A DNA stretch of 64,000 nucleotides, taken from positions 27,335 through 91,334 of the forward strand of contig JAVBQY010000017.1 in NCBI GenBank assembly GCA_031548545.1, read 5' to 3'. Positions 8,309 through 17,306 of this stretch are shown piece after piece. The translations under genes were made by a program, and so were the position numbers. This DNA comes from UBA932 sp031548545. GTDB taxonomy: Bacteria > Bacteroidota > Bacteroidia > Bacteroidales > UBA932. How positions within the stretch are numbered: position 1 is the first letter of the stretch; every line of letters begins with the position of its first letter. The notes under the pieces were generated by a model. The model had not been told where the DNA came from. It did no database searches and saw only the letters and a program-made list of their open reading frames with translations.

Positions 8309-8698
8309 CTATAATGTCTGCGTTGCTTTAACGACTGTAATCTCTAATACTCTTGACAGAAAGGGATATTTTTCTTTCATCATATCATAGTCTTTGCCGG
8401 AGGTAAGATACTTGGCCGTACCATTCACCAAAAATCCTGTACCCTGATAATCTTTATGTCCCAATACATTCCGGCTGCCCAAGGTCAATTTTACACGATC
8501 ATTGGTTTCTACATTTTTCTGTGTTTTCCGGAATCCTGCGGCGGGGATTAATATGCGTTCGTCTTCGGTTATAACAAGGTAGGAGTTCCAGGTATTGGCC
8601 ACGTGAGCATCTCCCTCGGCCCATGAGACGACAGATACGACGCCTTCATGTTTAAGTACTTCGTGGAATTTTTGGGATAATTTATTTGAATTTTCCAT
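8309..8698 (-). CDS. Pyridoxamine-5'-phosphate-oxidase-like FMN-binding protein
   Basis: A 129-residue split-barrel flavoprotein of the PNPOx-like family. Visible features are the barrel strands NSYLVITEDERILIPAAGF, the Arg/Lys-rich stretch VKLTLGSRNV that usually contacts the FMN phosphate, and the GTGFLVNGTAKYL strand. It is too short and divergent for genuine PdxH. Small members of this family are general FMN- or F420-binding reductases, or stress proteins of unknown substrate. It lies between the VOC gene and the carbonic anhydrase gene on the same strand (22-nt gap to the latter) and is probably cotranscribed with both. Confidence 0.8.
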   Translation of the reverse strand: MENSNKLSQKFHEVLKHEGVVSVVSWAEGDAHVANTWNSYLVITEDERILIPAAGFRKTQKNVETNDRVKLTLGSRNVLGHKDYQGTGFLVNGTAKYLTSGKDYDMMKEKYPFLSRVLEITVVKATQTL

Positions 8699-8746
8699 GT
8701 ATTAAATTTGAGTGTTTTGGGTTTTGATGTTCGCCTGGTGTCCCGC

Positions 8747-9148
8747 TTATTCTGTTGCTAAAGGCGTAAAAAGCTCTATCAGGTTGTCTTCCGGATCGCG
8801 GAAGTGTACCACCCGGATGCCCCAATCGGGCATGTCGGTGGGCTGGTTAATGAAACGGACGCCTTTGGCCAACAGTGTTTGATACTTTTCATCCACATTT
8901 TCGACTTCAAATGACACCAATGATTTTTCACGGTAGCCTGACGGCTGTGACTTGTCTGCGTTGCCCACTGCGGGGGCCATATAGTCCGACAGGAATAGGG
9001 CAAAACCTTCGATGCCCTCCGCGACTTTAAACGAGGCATAACAGCCGTCTTCATCACCCCAGTTCGGCTCGAATCCCAGCGTTTCGGTATAAAATTTGAA
9101 ACAGGTTTTGTAGTCTTTAACCAGTAGTCTTACGTTGTTGAATTTCAT
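8747..9148 (-). CDS. VOC-family (glyoxalase/bleomycin-resistance) protein
   Basis: 133 residues forming two beta-alpha-beta-beta-beta modules. The first starts VRLLVKDYKTCFKFYTETLGFEPNWG, the second VSFEVENVDEKYQTLLAKGVRF and ends VVHFRDPEDNLIELF, the classic metal-binding HxxDPxGNxxEL-like signature of the VOC superfamily. Members include glyoxalase I, dioxygenases and antibiotic-binding proteins, so the substrate cannot be deduced. The gene begins only 1 bp after the permease stop codon, indicating cotranscription. Confidence 0.82.
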   Translation of the reverse strand: MKFNNVRLLVKDYKTCFKFYTETLGFEPNWGDEDGCYASFKVAEGIEGFALFLSDYMAPAVGNADKSQPSGYREKSLVSFEVENVDEKYQTLLAKGVRFINQPTDMPDWGIRVVHFRDPEDNLIELFTPLATE

Positions 9149-9149
9149 G

Positions 9150-10595
9150 TTATTGCTTGTTTAGTTTACTGTGTTTCATTCCGTAACTGAAATAGATGAT
9201 GAATCCGATGACGGTCCAGCAGAGTAGCCGGAACCAGGAACTGGCCGATAGCGCTGTCATTTGCATCATGCAGATGCCGGCGCCTAACAGCGGCACGAAG
9301 GGCATCAGCGGGGTTTTGAAGGGACGGTTCAGGTCCGGGCGTGTTTTGCGCAATATAAGGATTGATATACACACGACAGCAAAGGCCATTAACGTTCCTA
9401 TAGACACCAGCTCGCTGAGTACCTGTAGCGGAAGAATACCTGCAATCAATGCCGTCAGCAGGGCGGCTATGATAGTGGCGTTTTTAGGAGTGCCCCGTTT
9501 GGTATCTACTTTGGCAAACAAGGGGGGGAGTAAGCCGTCTTTTGCGATGGCGTAGTAGATACGTGACTGCCCCATCATCATCACCAGAATGACGGAACTC
9601 AAGCCGGCAACAGCGCCTAATTTTATAAAGGGGCTCAGCCAGGCCAGGCCTGATCCGGCCTTGTCAATCGCCAGGCCGATGGGAGCCGGTACACCGAGTT
9701 CCGTATAGTTGACAATGCCGGTTAGCACCGCCGTGACAATAATGTATAATACGGCGCAGATGACCAGAGACCAGAGTATCCCTTTAGGCATGTCTTTTTG
9801 TGGATTTTTAGTTTCCTGCGCGGCGGTAGACAGGGCGTCAAAACCGAGGTAGGCAAAGAAGACTACGCCGGCGCCACGGAGTATACCGCTCCAGCCGAAG
9901 TGCCCGAATACACCGGTGTTCTCCGGAATATAAGGGGTCCAGTTATCGGTATCAATATAAGATATGCCGAAGGCGATGAATAACAGAATAACCGTCAACT
10001 TGATCACGACGATGATGTTATTAATCCGGGCGGATTCTTGCATGCCGCCGATCAGTAATGCGGAAACCAGGGCAAGGATAAATACCGCCGGGAAATTCAG
10101 GAAGCTGCCGGTCCATACCCATTGGTCATTGACGATGGTGAAGGCCGACTGGCTGAGCTGAGGCGGCAGGGGAAAGCCCCAGCCTTCGAACAGGCTGCCT
10201 ACGTAGCCGGACCAGCCGACGGCTACGCTGGCGCATGAAAATATGTATTCCAGTACCAGGGTCCAGCCTATGAACCAGGCCGGGATTTCTCCTAAGGTGG
10301 CGTAGCTGTACGAATAAACACTTCCGGAGACAGGGATCATGGCTGCAAATTCGGCGTAACAGAGCCCTGCCATAACGCATCCGATGGCGGAGATAATAAA
10401 AGAAATGGTTAGGGCGGGGCCGGCATAGTCGGCTGCCGCCTGGCCGGTGATAACAAAAATGCCCGTACCCACAATGGCGCCTATTCCCAGCGCTATAAGA
10501 TGACGGGCCGTAAGCGTCCGTTTCAATCCGTCTTTGCCGCTTTCGACGTCTTGCAGCATGGCTGAAATGTCCTTGGTCTTGAAAAAGTTTTTCAT
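9150..10595 (-). CDS. APC-superfamily amino acid permease (YfnA/CAT type)
   Basis: A 481-residue integral membrane protein with 12 or more hydrophobic helices. The N-terminal LGIGAIVGTGIFVITGQAA motif in TM1 and FIISAIGCVMAGLCYAEFAAMIPVSGSVYSYSYA in TM2-3 are characteristic of the cationic amino acid transporter (CAT) branch of the amino acid-polyamine-organocation superfamily. Also seen are GFDALSTAAQETKNPQKDMP in loop 6-7 and SRIYYAIAKDGLLPP later. It should import an amino acid by proton symport or exchange across the inner membrane. Its start overlaps the stop of the HAD phosphatase gene by 4 bp (ATGA type). Substrate is not deducible. Confidence 0.9.
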   Translation of the reverse strand: MKNFFKTKDISAMLQDVESGKDGLKRTLTARHLIALGIGAIVGTGIFVITGQAAADYAGPALTISFIISAIGCVMAGLCYAEFAAMIPVSGSVYSYSYATLGEIPAWFIGWTLVLEYIFSCASVAVGWSGYVGSLFEGWGFPLPPQLSQSAFTIVNDQWVWTGSFLNFPAVFILALVSALLIGGMQESARINNIIVVIKLTVILLFIAFGISYIDTDNWTPYIPENTGVFGHFGWSGILRGAGVVFFAYLGFDALSTAAQETKNPQKDMPKGILWSLVICAVLYIIVTAVLTGIVNYTELGVPAPIGLAIDKAGSGLAWLSPFIKLGAVAGLSSVILVMMMGQSRIYYAIAKDGLLPPLFAKVDTKRGTPKNATIIAALLTALIAGILPLQVLSELVSIGTLMAFAVVCISILILRKTRPDLNRPFKTPLMPFVPLLGAGICMMQMTALSASSWFRLLCWTVIGFIIYFSYGMKHSKLNKQ

Positions 10596-11452
10596 AAGTT
10601 TAGTTTTTCAAAATCGTTTTTGTGGCTGTTTTCAAGTAGCTCAAAATCAGCATCAGACTTCATCTTGGCGATAATTGTGCTGACTATGCGGTATATCTCG
10701 CTACCGGCAGTATAGTCGGCCGGACAGACAAAGTTAACGCGTCCTTCGGCAATCAGCTGCCGTGCGCGGTGTTGTTTTACGGCATCGCCCGGCTTATGTA
10801 CGGCAATAGCGTAGCCACCCTGCTGCTTGACCAACTTCATGCAGGGAATATCGGTTTCGCCATCTCCGAAATAAATCATGCGGGAGAAGGGGATGGGCCG
10901 TTCTTCATGCGGGGTATAACGGTTTACGGCCTTATTGTCACTGATGCTTTCTATCCCTTTGTTGATCTTGAACAGGAATTGTGTCTTGGTGCTGAAATCC
11001 ACGGCTACGGCCGGGAATACGGCTTCGCCCTTTTCGTAATAGAAGGAGCAGGCGTAAATTTTTTTGAATTCATGGGCAATGGGGGTGCCCTCAATCATCT
11101 CACGGAGTCCGGAAGAATTGATGTAATGCGCTATCCGTACGCCCTTAGCGGCGCCATAGGCATTGATCAGGCTAAACCATTGCGTTACGCCGTTGTACAA
11201 TTCCACCTGTGCGCCGAATTGCCGGAAATCTTCTTTGCGGAGGGCTATGCCGGAAGTCCTGGCTTCATCAATCATCACCTTCATATAGGCCAGGATACCG
11301 CTGGCGTCATGCTCTTCGGCGCTTTTGTTGCACTTCTCCCAAAACTCTCCGGTATTTTTGCCTAAGGCCTGGATAAAGCCGAAGTCCTGCATGTTGCCCG
11401 GTGAGAGGGTGCCGTCAAAGTCATAAATAAGGGCGATAACCGGTAGATTCAT
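10592..11452 (-). CDS. HAD-family phosphatase
   Basis: A 286-residue haloacid-dehalogenase-fold hydrolase. Motif I is IYDFDGTLSPGN (residues 9-20), with the catalytic aspartates in DFD, and motif IV is MIYFGDGETDIPCM, which places it in the phosphoserine-phosphatase-like subgroup. The helical region between (KNTGEFWEKCNKSAEEHDASGILAY onwards) forms the cap. IAHYINSSGLREMIEGTPI carries motif II (S/T after a hydrophobic strand). Substrate unknown. It is followed by an overlapping permease gene and preceded 13 bp upstream by the CotH lipoprotein gene. Confidence 0.85.
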   Translation of the reverse strand: MNLPVIALIYDFDGTLSPGNMQDFGFIQALGKNTGEFWEKCNKSAEEHDASGILAYMKVMIDEARTSGIALRKEDFRQFGAQVELYNGVTQWFSLINAYGAAKGVRIAHYINSSGLREMIEGTPIAHEFKKIYACSFYYEKGEAVFPAVAVDFSTKTQFLFKINKGIESISDNKAVNRYTPHEERPIPFSRMIYFGDGETDIPCMKLVKQQGGYAIAVHKPGDAVKQHRARQLIAEGRVNFVCPADYTAGSEIYRIVSTIIAKMKSDADFELLENSHKNDFEKLNL

Positions 11453-11465
11453 GTTTCGCCTGGAA

Positions 11466-13022
11466 TTAAAATTTATTGATTTCCCTGTCCATAAGGCTTA
11501 TCCGTGCATTGATCCAGTTTTTCATTTTTATGATTTCCGCATCATAGTTCGGGGTGTAGCCTCCTCCTTCCCATTGCTTACGCTCATTGGCCCAGGCCTT
11601 AAAATTTTCTGCTTGTGATAATTGCAATTCGGCTGCACGGGCCGTAATGAATGTCTCGAGGCGGCTGCTTATAGGGCCCTTCATGGCATTCCACCGGTCT
11701 TTATACTGTTGGCGGAATTGAGGGTCCTTGAAAAAGTGATTGAAGAACCTGGAGCCCACCGGCCGGTCTGCCGGCACATTGTTGTTATAGAAAAGCATAA
11801 AATTGCTGGTGAAATAGATGAAGGTTTGCCAGCCTTTGTATCCGAATCCCCAGTCGAAGTCCCATAGGGGACCCATGAATATTTTGCCGGTGGCGTCACG
11901 ATACATGTAGGTACTGCGGGGGTTTTGAGGTTCCCAGTTCTGGCAGACTTCATGAATCAGCAGGTAGTCTATAAGTGATGGTATATCGATCAGCTCTTCG
12001 TATCCGTTATTGGGGAAACGGGGTGAGGCCAGGCTGTCTTCCAACTGATGAAAGGCCGCTTTGATGAAATCCATTTCCGGGGTGGCGGTAATTTCCGGTG
12101 ATTTTACCATAACAGGCATTTGCCAGCGATTGGAGTAGAATTGCCATTCTTCGTCCATGTGGTTGTCCAGTTCAATCAGAAAGCCGTTGTTTTTGTCTAT
12201 ATTGACCCGGTTTTCGGCCACCTCTACCTGTTCTGTGAGGGTATAGTTACCCATATAGCTGTCGTTGAGAAAGACTTCCACATGATGGGCATGGTTGGTG
12301 TATGGCATATGGAACAAGTCTCCCAGCTCAAAGGCTATATCATTCATGATAAGCGTGGGATCCTGGTAATTGGCCAGTAATACCCATTTCTTCTCGGCGC
12401 CTAAACCCATAAGGGATGTTTTCTTGTCGAATTTAAGCCGGTAGGGTTTTTTGGGATAACCCCAGGTGGTGTTTCCACGCCCCCGGATATTCACTTCTTT
12501 GTTCATCAGATAAGCGGCCTGGGTATTGCTTATGGTGATAGTAGCCGGCACTTCTGTTTCCTTGCTGGTTACTGCGGCATGGTTTTTAGTGTTGATTCTG
12601 AAGACCGGCAGGCCGGTAACCAAAGGACCGTTGAATTTCAGGCTGTAGGTGCGGCTACTTCCGTCGCTGCCTGTTAATACATAGTGTGTTTGTTTTTTGT
12701 AGTTGAACGTTGTGGTGTTGCCGGAAAGCACCCGGCCGTCCAGGCTGACCTTGGTATGGTTGCTGTTGGTCGTGTAAAGAGCTGTTAATGAGTCTGGATT
12801 ATCTATCCACGACTGGGTTTTAATGATGATTTCGCTATCCGTGATAGTGGCTGCCGTGAGCTTGTTGAGTCCGGGATTGCTTGCCGGAAGAAGCTGGAAT
12901 GTCGTGAAGCGGTTGCCCGAAGCGGGTTCCGGCTCTGGTTGGGGTGGGGGCACTTCTTTGCTGCATGCCGCTACGATTAAAAGACAGAGTACTGCGAAGA
13001 TGGTTCTTGTATTGGTGTTCAT
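11466..13022 (-). CDS. CotH-kinase-domain lipoprotein
   Basis: 518 residues. The N-terminus MNTNTRTIFAVLCLLIVAACS ends in a lipobox, followed by a Pro/Glu-rich spacer (PPPQPEPEPASG). An Ig-like or DUF5018-like domain (about 35-135) precedes a CotH domain beginning RGRGNTTWGYPKKPYRLKF, with later LIELDNHMDEEW and GPLWDFDWGFG motifs. CotH of Bacillus spore coat is an atypical protein kinase, and related domains occur in cellulosome and Bacteroidetes surface proteins. The DFDWG motif probably supplies metal-binding residues. Likely exposed at the cell surface or periplasm. First gene of a minus-strand run with its own promoter element at 13065-13072. Confidence 0.85.
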   Translation of the reverse strand: MNTNTRTIFAVLCLLIVAACSKEVPPPQPEPEPASGNRFTTFQLLPASNPGLNKLTAATITDSEIIIKTQSWIDNPDSLTALYTTNSNHTKVSLDGRVLSGNTTTFNYKKQTHYVLTGSDGSSRTYSLKFNGPLVTGLPVFRINTKNHAAVTSKETEVPATITISNTQAAYLMNKEVNIRGRGNTTWGYPKKPYRLKFDKKTSLMGLGAEKKWVLLANYQDPTLIMNDIAFELGDLFHMPYTNHAHHVEVFLNDSYMGNYTLTEQVEVAENRVNIDKNNGFLIELDNHMDEEWQFYSNRWQMPVMVKSPEITATPEMDFIKAAFHQLEDSLASPRFPNNGYEELIDIPSLIDYLLIHEVCQNWEPQNPRSTYMYRDATGKIFMGPLWDFDWGFGYKGWQTFIYFTSNFMLFYNNNVPADRPVGSRFFNHFFKDPQFRQQYKDRWNAMKGPISSRLETFITARAAELQLSQAENFKAWANERKQWEGGGYTPNYDAEIIKMKNWINARISLMDREINKF

Positions 13023-13064
13023 TGATATAGCCGGGCTGAGTTAATACACTTCTTAGAAAGCTTA

Positions 13065-13072
13065 CAAAAATA
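13065..13072 (-). promoter_or_regulatory. Candidate -7 element for the CotH operon
   Basis: On the minus strand the sequence reads TATTTTTG, matching TAnnTTTG. It lies about 40 nt before the CotH gene start and is about 35 bp from the opposing element of the DMT gene. Confidence 0.55.
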
Positions 13073-13107
13073 GCAATAAGCTTTATATAAACCAAATGTA
13101 TTTTTTA

Positions 13108-13115
13108 TATCTTTG
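13108..13115 (+). promoter_or_regulatory. Candidate -7 element for the DMT gene
   Basis: TATCTTTG followed by CC matches the Bacteroidetes -7 consensus. A transcription start near 13119 would give a leader of about 57 nt before the ATG at 13176. Confidence 0.6.
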
Positions 13116-13175
13116 CCGCCCCAATGTATTGAAAAACTATAAGTAAGACGGCCCTGCATTTATTTAAATTGAAAG

Positions 13176-13544
13176 ATGAAAGCATTATCTACTATCGGAC
13201 TCCTGATCATATCCAATGTCTTTATGACGCTGGCCTGGTACGGACACTTGAAATTCAAGGAAATGGACTGGTTTAGTAATTGGGGGCTGCCGGCTATTAT
13301 CCTGCTGAGCTGGGGTATCGCTTTTTTTGAATACTGTTTTCAGGTGCCGGCCAACCGTATAGGTTTTGTAGGCAATGACGGCCCTTTTACCATATGGCAG
13401 CTTAAGGTGCTGCAGGAAGTAATCACGCTAACGGTATTTACCTTTTTCACCCTTGTGGTGTTCAAGAATGAAAGCTTCCGGATGAATCATTTTATAGGAT
13501 TTATTTTTCTGGTACTGGCCGTCTATTTTATCTTTAAAAAGTAG
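13176..13544 (+). CDS. DMT-superfamily small membrane protein (DUF486)
   Basis: A 122-residue protein with four hydrophobic helices: TIGLLIISNVFMTLAWYGHL, WGLPAIILLSWGIAFFEYC, VITLTVFTFFTLVVF and FIGFIFLVLAVYFIF. The WYGHLK, EYCFQVPANRIG and LKVLQEVITL motifs are those of the DUF486 branch of the drug/metabolite transporter superfamily, whose transported substrate is unknown. Length is normal. It is monocistronic, with its own promoter element and followed by a strong hairpin. Confidence 0.9.
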   Translation: MKALSTIGLLIISNVFMTLAWYGHLKFKEMDWFSNWGLPAIILLSWGIAFFEYCFQVPANRIGFVGNDGPFTIWQLKVLQEVITLTVFTFFTLVVFKNESFRMNHFIGFIFLVLAVYFIFKK

Positions 13545-13557
13545 GTCAATCTTCAAA

Positions 13558-13589
13558 AAAAAGCCCCCGGAATCATCCGGAGGCTTTTT
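13558..13589. terminator. Bidirectional rho-independent terminator
   Basis: The stem AAAAGCCcCCGG / CCGGaGGCTTTT with loop AATCAT is followed by T-runs on both strands. It separates the plus-strand DMT gene from the minus-strand DUF3089 gene and can serve both. Confidence 0.88.
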
Positions 13590-13612
13590 CCCTAATTAAC
13601 CTTAAACGTAAA

Positions 13613-14602
13613 TTACCTGTTAAACCACGCATTAACGCGGTCTTCGGCATTTTTGCGGATGCTGTAGTAATAGAAATCATAGTCACCGCCATGGTAGCAA
13701 CCACGGGGGAAGGGGCCGCCCAATGAATGTTCGTCGGGGTCAACCGTAGAACATTCTACCACTCCGCGGCTGGGATTAACCCTGGCGTCAGCGTAGTTGG
13801 GTTCATCTACATAGGTGCCCTCGCTGTTTTTAATGTGTGAGGGTAAATTTTCAGCGGCCGTAGCCAATGTGTTGTCTGTTTTCCAGTTTACCGGGTTGAT
13901 GGCAATAGCGCCGTCAAGCAGTACCGGTGTCTTTCCGGTCAGGCCGGGCATTTCTGTATTGTAAGAAATCACGACACCCAGGTCAGTAGCCGATCTGGCG
14001 TATTTAACATGCTGATGGTCATTGTAAAATTGTGTAGTGATAGAGTAGCCGAGTGCATAACAGGCTATCATACGTTGATAGACTTCCTGGTTTTCGGCTT
14101 TGACAAAATATTTGGAAAGGATGTTAGCTGCCTGTACGGTTCCTTGAGAGTGCGCTGCTATAATGTATGGCCGTCCGCCATTGAAGTGCTTGATATAATA
14201 ATCGAAAGCCGCCAATACGTCATAACAGGGGATGGAGTCATTAATCCTCCGTTGCTCTTCCATAGAGAGGTCCAAGGTGGCCAGTCCGGTTTGCCGCCAT
14301 ACGGGGGCGAAAATATTGCCGGCTGTTTCAAATGCAGTGGCTTGGCTTTCAAAATGTCCCATGGCAGCCGTTCTCATTCCCTGGTCGTTAATGTCTGCAT
14401 AGAGCGGTTCAACGGAGTAATATGCTGTGGGGTATATATAAAAGATATCTACGTTTTTATCAAGGACTGTGGGGACTACCAGCCAATTATTCGGGTTGGA
14501 ATAGTCTGTGGCCGCCGGGGCTGGGGGATTGTCGTTGTCTTTATTACAACTTGTTGAGAAGGCCAGAATAATGGCAAAGGACAATAGTAGGTTTTTTTTC
14601 AT
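13613..14602 (-). CDS. DUF3089 alpha/beta-hydrolase lipoprotein, paralogue 1
   Basis: A 329-residue lipoprotein (MKKNLLLSFAIILAFSTSC, lipobox Cys at 19) of the DUF3089 family, which has an alpha/beta-hydrolase fold. YSNPNNWLVVPTVLDKNVDIFYIYP is the family N-terminal signature. The nucleophile elbow is AAHSQGT, where the Ser sits in H-S-Q-G. The C-terminus HGGDYDFYYYSIRKNAEDRV carries the late histidine region. It should be a secreted esterase or lipase of unknown substrate. Two further paralogues lie at 20512-21507 and 21547-22530. It diverges from AraC-type regulator 1, which probably controls it. Function of the family is not established. Confidence 0.85.
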   Translation of the reverse strand: MKKNLLLSFAIILAFSTSCNKDNDNPPAPAATDYSNPNNWLVVPTVLDKNVDIFYIYPTAYYSVEPLYADINDQGMRTAAMGHFESQATAFETAGNIFAPVWRQTGLATLDLSMEEQRRINDSIPCYDVLAAFDYYIKHFNGGRPYIIAAHSQGTVQAANILSKYFVKAENQEVYQRMIACYALGYSITTQFYNDHQHVKYARSATDLGVVISYNTEMPGLTGKTPVLLDGAIAINPVNWKTDNTLATAAENLPSHIKNSEGTYVDEPNYADARVNPSRGVVECSTVDPDEHSLGGPFPRGCYHGGDYDFYYYSIRKNAEDRVNAWFNR

Positions 14603-14633
14603 GTGATAAAGTAATAGGTTATGAATAATTATC

Positions 14634-14641
14634 CAAAGGTA
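14634..14641 (-). promoter_or_regulatory. Candidate -7 element for DUF3089 paralogue 1
   Basis: On the minus strand the sequence reads TACCTTTG, an exact TAnnTTTG match, about 32 nt upstream of the start codon at 14602. Confidence 0.6.
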
Positions 14642-14760
14642 TCGAAATTCATCTAATCAGCGTGTAAGTCGAATGCCGAAAATGTAAAAAAATACTCCTG
14701 TTTTGTAAAATATTGCTATCTTAGCTCTTTCTAAGCTTGGAACAAAGCTTGTCTGTATTG

Positions 14761-14768
14761 TATTTTTG
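14761..14768 (+). promoter_or_regulatory. Candidate -7 element for AraC regulator 1 / uracil operon
   Basis: TATTTTTG matches TAnnTTTG and is 27 nt from the chosen ATG at 14796. It also explains why the in-frame TTG at 14766, which lies inside this element, is not a plausible translation start. Confidence 0.6.
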
Positions 14769-14795
14769 TTCTATAAACAAGTTTTGGTCACACAG

Positions 14796-15962
14796 ATGGA
14801 AAATCTAACCTTTTTACAAAATGTAATGTCTCTGGGAATGCTTCTCTTGGCCTGCATTTTTCTTTTTTTAAGGTCAGGGGGGAGCCGGGCCCGGATGATA
14901 TTGGCTTTTACGACATTATTCTGGTCTTTGGATTACATTGGCCGTTTGTCGGGCATTATATTCAGGGGAGCGCCGGTATTGATAGATGATTTCTTTTCCC
15001 CTATAGCGTTGATATTTGGAACGGCGTTGATTATCACTATGATCCCATTTGTCTATGAAATTGCCCGTCCGGGCTGGCTGAACTGGAGGAGAGGATTTCG
15101 CCTGCTTATGCCGTGGCTGAGCTTGTCCGTATTTTATATACTGGTTTTATTTATTTTACAAGAGCCGATAGATAAGTTGCAGCATTTTGGCGACCTACGC
15201 TTTTATATTCAACATTTTAATGTATGGTTTCGCTTTGTGTTGCTGCTGCAGATATTTTATTATTTATTTGTTTTACATAATATTACGTTTCGTTATAAGG
15301 CCTATTACGACCGTTGGTGCCGTGAGAATTATTCTTCAACGGATAAAATGGATATTTCATGGTTGAAATATGTGGCTATAGGTTGTTCGGGTATTACTAT
15401 CTGTTTTATACTCATTCTTTTTGGTGCGGGAGCCTGGAGTTATATCTTTCATCAGTTTATGATGCAGTTTGTAATAGCGGTATGTCTATATCATGCATTG
15501 TTGCATGAAAACCCTTATTCTGAGAAGTTCTTTAAGGATACCCTTAGCGAAGAAAAAGCCTTGGTTGTTAATAATCAGGAGGAAATAAAAAAGACAGAGG
15601 CGGATGCCGGCTTTACGGAGAATTTGCCTGTGTACAAAGAAACCGTAGAACAATGGATGGTTAAAGTACAACCTTACCTGCGGCCGGATTTTAAATTGTT
15701 GGATGTGGTTGAAATATTGCCGCTTAACCGATCCTATTTGTCGCGTGTGTTTAATGAAGGCTTTGGCGCCTCATTCAGCCAGGTGGTTCAGCATTACCGG
15801 ATGGAGAAGGCGAAATCGCTTTTGCTCGAAGATAACAATTTGACTGTGCAGGAAATAGCCTATCGAAGCGGCTTTGCCTCGCTTTCTTCATTTCATGCTA
15901 TTTTTGTGAAAAAAGAGGGGGAAACCCCGAAGTCTTACCGGAAAAACAGAGGAGGACATTAG
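14796..15962 (+). CDS. Membrane-anchored AraC-family regulator, copy 1
   Basis: 388 residues from the ATG. The first 240 residues contain about seven hydrophobic helices with conserved motifs RPGWLNWRR and CRENYSST. A linker with HENPYSEKFF follows, then a C-terminal AraC/XylS DNA-binding domain with two helix-turn-helices (LLPLNRSYLSRVFNEG and VQEIAYRSGFASLSSFHAIF, ending GETPKSYRK). The membrane part should sense an unknown signal and the HTH part should bind nearby promoters. Its stop codon TAG directly abuts the ATG of the uracil permease gene, so the two are coupled. A close paralogue is at 22625-23773. Likely targets are the divergent DUF3089 gene and the downstream pyrimidine genes. 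Confidence 0.87.
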   Translation: MENLTFLQNVMSLGMLLLACIFLFLRSGGSRARMILAFTTLFWSLDYIGRLSGIIFRGAPVLIDDFFSPIALIFGTALIITMIPFVYEIARPGWLNWRRGFRLLMPWLSLSVFYILVLFILQEPIDKLQHFGDLRFYIQHFNVWFRFVLLLQIFYYLFVLHNITFRYKAYYDRWCRENYSSTDKMDISWLKYVAIGCSGITICFILILFGAGAWSYIFHQFMMQFVIAVCLYHALLHENPYSEKFFKDTLSEEKALVVNNQEEIKKTEADAGFTENLPVYKETVEQWMVKVQPYLRPDFKLLDVVEILPLNRSYLSRVFNEGFGASFSQVVQHYRMEKAKSLLLEDNNLTVQEIAYRSGFASLSSFHAIFVKKEGETPKSYRKNRGGH

Positions 15963-17261
15963 ATGCAGGAAAAACAACTCGTATTAGACGTACATCAGAA
16001 ACCTGCGCTTTCCAAGTGGCTGTTTCTGAGTTTTCAGCACGTATTTGCCATGTTCGGCGCTACCATATTGGTCCCGATACTGGTGAACGCCGCAACAGGC
16101 GCCAATGTGTTGAGTACGCCGGTAGCCCTGATTAGCTCAGGTGTCGGAACGCTGATTTATATTGCTTGTACCAAAGGTAAATCTCCTGTGTATCTGGGAA
16201 GTTCCTTTGTCTTTGTGACTCCCGTAGCCGCAGCTTATATGCAGGCGGGCATAGCGGGCGCCATGACCGGAATCATGGGCGTGGGGCTTGTATATGTGAT
16301 TTGTGCATTAATTATCAAAGTGGCCGGGAAGGAGTGGTTGCACCACCTGTTGCCGCCGGTGGTGGTAGGCCCTATGATTATGGTTATAGGGTTGGGGTTG
16401 GCGCCTTCGGCCATTAAACAGGTGGGGATGCATTCCGGGGCTACAGCCGACTGGTTGCCGCTGCTGGTGGCGCTGGCCGCCTTCCTGGTTACCGTGCTGA
16501 TTACGGTACGCGGCAGGGGCTTTATAAAGGTTATTCCCTTTCTCACCGGTATCGTGGCCGGTTATCTGACGGCGCTGCTCCTTGGCTGGGTGTCGGGCCG
16601 GCCGGCAGTAGACTTCGGTTGTATAGCGGCGGCGCCGGTGGTAGGCGCTCCCGGATTTAAAATTCCTTTTGTAGATTATGCGCTTGATTTTACGGCTTTA
16701 CTGACCATGCTGCCCATTGCCCTGGTGAGTATGGCAGAACATATCGGAGACCATACGGTGCTGGGAGAGATTATAGACCGCGATTTATTGACGGATCCCG
16801 GCTTGGACAACACGCTGATGGGTGACGGGTTGGCTACCGTTGCCGCCGGCATGCTGGGAGGTCCGGCCAACACTACTTATGGAGAAAATACGGCCGTGGT
16901 AGGCATGACCCGTATAGCCTCTGTCTGGGTCATCGGACTGGCGGCGGTGATTGCCATTTGCCTGGGTTTTATGGCGAAGTTCATAGCGCTGGTATCTACT
17001 ATCCCTGCTGCGGTATTGGGCGGGATATCCCTGCTGCTTTATGGTTTTATTGCCAGTAACGGACTAAAAGTGCTGATCCGGTACCAGGTCGATTTAGGCG
17101 ATATGCGGAATATGGTCATTACTTCGACCATGCTGGTGCTGGGACTGGGGGGCGCTGTTATTTCCATGACATTAGGCGAGGGCGCCTTACTTATCTCGGG
17201 CATGAGCCTGGCCGCTATAGCCGGCGTTTTACTTAACCTCCTGCTCCCGGGTAAAAAATAA
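15963..17261 (+). CDS. uraA: Uracil permease, NCS2 family (UraA-like)
   Basis: A 432-residue nucleobase:cation symporter-2 with about 14 membrane segments. Family motifs are FQHVFAMFGATILVPIL at the N-terminus, GSSFVFVTPV, the signature GGPANTTYGENTAVVGMTRIAS in the C-terminal half, and MAEHIGDHTVLGE, where the acidic residue contacts the base in UraA. It should import uracil (possibly xanthine) with protons. Translation starts immediately after the AraC-type regulator stop codon. The following gene encodes a PreA-like dihydropyrimidine dehydrogenase, which supports uracil as the substrate. Confidence 0.92.
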   Translation: MQEKQLVLDVHQKPALSKWLFLSFQHVFAMFGATILVPILVNAATGANVLSTPVALISSGVGTLIYIACTKGKSPVYLGSSFVFVTPVAAAYMQAGIAGAMTGIMGVGLVYVICALIIKVAGKEWLHHLLPPVVVGPMIMVIGLGLAPSAIKQVGMHSGATADWLPLLVALAAFLVTVLITVRGRGFIKVIPFLTGIVAGYLTALLLGWVSGRPAVDFGCIAAAPVVGAPGFKIPFVDYALDFTALLTMLPIALVSMAEHIGDHTVLGEIIDRDLLTDPGLDNTLMGDGLATVAAGMLGGPANTTYGENTAVVGMTRIASVWVIGLAAVIAICLGFMAKFIALVSTIPAAVLGGISLLLYGFIASNGLKVLIRYQVDLGDMRNMVITSTMLVLGLGGAVISMTLGEGALLISGMSLAAIAGVLLNLLLPGKK

Positions 17262-17306
17262 TCCTGTTCTTTCCTGCTGATTTTTTATCTCCTAATCTCT
17301 TTAACT

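Noticed and set aside
10769..11365. 198-codon ORF opposite the HAD phosphatase
   Set aside because: The minus-strand frame carries intact HAD motifs, so this is a shadow.
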